NCBI GenBank assembly: GCA_964461265.1
Contig: CAYWTS010000070.1
Coordinates: 1 to 6,614 of the forward strand
Length of the DNA: 6,614 nucleotides
Source: CAYWTS01 sp964461265
Lineage (GTDB): Bacteria > Bacteroidota > Ignavibacteria > Tepidaquicellales > OLB5
Direction of reading: 5' to 3'
The notes under the pieces were generated by a model that saw only the letters and a program-made list of their open reading frames with translations, was not told the DNA's origin and made no database searches. This document shows, in pieces, positions 4,980-6,614 of this stretch; the first letter of the stretch is position 1, and each line of letters opens with the position of its first letter. A program made the translations under genes and the position numbers.

Positions 4980-6602
4980 CTATTTTATTAAGACCATCCT
5001 TTTTGTATCGGTAAATTCATCTGTCTTCATAGTATAAAAATATACTCCGCTGCTTAAACCTGAAGCATCGAAATTAACAGCATAATTCCCGGCTTTCGCA
5101 AATCCATCCGCTATTACCGCTGCTTCTCTCCCTAATGCATTATACACTATAATTGAATAGTGACCAGAATTAGGAAGTGAATACTCAATTAGTGTATTCG
5201 GATTAAAAGGATTCGGGTAATTTTGTTTTAAAACATATTCTTTCGGAATATTCGCACCGGTATTCTCCGTGCTTACCAGAGGTCCCACAGGTGATGTGTA
5301 TACTTCCTGGTTCGGTGTTCCTGCCCGGTCATCCGTCCAAATTGGTAACACCTTGTAGTTATATGCATCTATACCAATATAGTCTCCGGTTCTCACATCC
5401 GAATTAATATAGATTAGAGGAAATGAAACATCACTCACACGGAAATTAATCCACGTATTGCCTGCATCGGTTGAATATGCAACATACGAATTTACCTGTG
5501 TAGAGCCCAGACGCTCATCATAGTATACCACGTAAATTCTTCCGTTAGTATCACATTGAATTGCCGGCCAGTATTGGTCACCTGTAGTAACATCATTTAT
5601 CCTGACAGGATTTGCAAGCCAGTTAACCCCTGCATTTGTAGATTTTTGAAAATACACATCGTAATTACCCCCTCTGGTGTCATCCCACACAACATAAACA
5701 TTTCCTCTTGTTGAGCGTGAGGAATAATCTACACAAATGAAGGGAAAACCTGCTGTCGAACTAACTGTGCTCAGGGAATAATCGGTTCCGAAGCTTGTGC
5801 CGCCGTTGGTTGATTTATCGAATCTGACACCTCCGCTTCCGTGCTGCCAAACTACATATATATGTCCGTTGGTTCCTGTGCATAAATTTGAACCGGTTCC
5901 GCTTACATCAGAGAAGTTTATGGGAGTCGTCCAGTTTACCCCTCCGTTTGAAGATTTGGCAAACCTGATTATGCCATTCTGTGTGTTAGTTGAGGTCATT
6001 AATATATTATTATAAGTGGGACTGCCCGGAACAAGGTCACACCACATCCACTCTTTATCTTCTCCACCTCCGCCAGCACTTACTATAGCAGAAGTCAGGA
6101 AGAAAAACGTTTGTCCGTTATTAGTTGATTTATAAACAATCTGGTCCCTGTTCTGCGGATAGTTATTCTGTTTGCGTGAGGTGCTTGAGAGGTAAAAATT
6201 TCCGGAAGCATCGCTTACCAATACCGGGTCGCTCTGGCTTACATAAGTCGGGTTCGGGTCGGGGAGCAGCTGACTTACCGACCAGGAGAGCCCGCCGTTT
6301 GTTGAATAAGAATATCCGATTCTTCGGATAATATTACCGGTATATCCAAGCCTGAAATCACGCCATGCAGCAACCACGATATTTGGATTGGTTCTGCTGA
6401 TTCTTACACAGGGTTCATTTTGCGGGTAAGCCTGGTTTGAAAGGTTGATATTTGTAAATGGAAGAATATCTGATATTTCCCTCTGCATTATTTTATCCCT
6501 GGAATTTTTGTTTTTAAATAATGCATGAGGTTCATTTTCATATTGAGCCTTCAATGAAAAAGAAGTGAATAAAGTTATAAGAATTATAAGTGATTTTAAC
6601 AT
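4980..6602 (-). CDS. Secreted Asp-box (BNR) beta-propeller protein with T9SS sorting domain
   Basis: This encodes a 540-residue exported protein. The N-terminus (1-20) is a Sec signal peptide: MLKS, a hydrophobic core, then SLKAQ with likely cleavage near residue 20. Six Asp-box motifs of the S-x-[DN]-x-G-x-[ST/N]-[WF] kind mark a sialidase-like beta-propeller: STNGGLSW (100-107), STNNGQTF (159-166), SSNGGVNW (217-224), STNGGTSF (264-271), STNAGVNW (321-328) and STDAGNTW (377-384). W-x-D-x-R motifs recur between them (WRDFR 80-84, WDDTR 306-310, YYDER 360-364, WTDDR 422-426). Residues about 456-540 form a type A T9SS C-terminal domain with NYPNPFNP (461-468), VYNALGREA and SGVYFY...KRMVLIK. 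This would direct outer-membrane passage and then release or surface attachment. Asp-boxes are structural and I cannot identify a complete sialidase active site, so enzymatic activity is unproven. The ATG at 6602 lies 12 bp from the window edge, so its promoter is not visible. The stop is TAG. Confidence 0.93.
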   Translation of the reverse strand: MLKSLIILITLFTSFSLKAQYENEPHALFKNKNSRDKIMQREISDILPFTNINLSNQAYPQNEPCVRISRTNPNIVVAAWRDFRLGYTGNIIRRIGYSYSTNGGLSWSVSQLLPDPNPTYVSQSDPVLVSDASGNFYLSSTSRKQNNYPQNRDQIVYKSTNNGQTFFFLTSAIVSAGGGGEDKEWMWCDLVPGSPTYNNILMTSTNTQNGIIRFAKSSNGGVNWTTPINFSDVSGTGSNLCTGTNGHIYVVWQHGSGGVRFDKSTNGGTSFGTDYSLSTVSSTAGFPFICVDYSSRSTRGNVYVVWDDTRGGNYDVYFQKSTNAGVNWLANPVRINDVTTGDQYWPAIQCDTNGRIYVVYYDERLGSTQVNSYVAYSTDAGNTWINFRVSDVSFPLIYINSDVRTGDYIGIDAYNYKVLPIWTDDRAGTPNQEVYTSPVGPLVSTENTGANIPKEYVLKQNYPNPFNPNTLIEYSLPNSGHYSIIVYNALGREAAVIADGFAKAGNYAVNFDASGLSSGVYFYTMKTDEFTDTKRMVLIK

Positions 6603-6614
6603 ATTATTATTTTG

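Noticed and set aside
5797..6331. Two plus-strand frames (5797-6015 and 6125-6331) inside the propeller gene
   Set aside because: Both are opposite the Asp-box repeats, have unlikely composition and carry no domain.

Overview
The window looks like a chromosomal segment from an AT-rich member of the Bacteroidota/Chlorobiota assemblage, most likely an Ignavibacteria-type bacterium. The best evidence is the secreted protein at 4980-6602. It ends in a type IX secretion (T9SS) sorting domain with the NYPNPFNP motif and an SSGVYFY...KRMVLIK tail, a form typical of Ignavibacteria and nearby lineages. Promoter-like sequences of the TTG / TAnnTTTG type and weak or absent Shine-Dalgarno sites before several genes agree with this. 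The lineage call is an inference from motifs only.

Layout. Positions 1-142 hold no gene that I can support. Two related GC-rich palindromic units follow (143-188 and 197-232), and the second supplies the stop codon of a small gene. Positions 225-654 carry two small minus-strand genes that probably form one transcript: a DUF1059-like protein of 57 residues (481-654), then a DUF2188-like protein of 82 residues (225-473). A divergent promoter region (655-837) separates them from a plus-strand gene for a 493-residue alpha-helical protein of unknown function (838-2319). After a 99-bp gap with its own promoter-like sequence and ribosome binding site comes a FabH-like ketoacyl-ACP synthase III with a complete Cys-His-Asn triad (2419-3501). 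A 160-bp spacer with a nested inverted and direct repeat leads into an AAA_14/DUF4143 ATPase with a nuclease-like C-terminus (3662-4792). This gene converges on the minus-strand gene for the T9SS-sorted Asp-box (BNR) beta-propeller protein (4980-6602), which is complete but whose promoter lies outside the window.

The genes do not form an obvious pathway. Apart from the DUF1059/DUF2188 pair, each seems to be its own transcription unit. I see no tRNA, rRNA, CRISPR array, transposase or prophage gene. The least expected items are the small-gene pair, the two kinds of intergenic palindromic repeat (one at a gene's stop codon, one at the ATPase start), and the helical protein of unknown function. 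I found no clear new multi-gene system.
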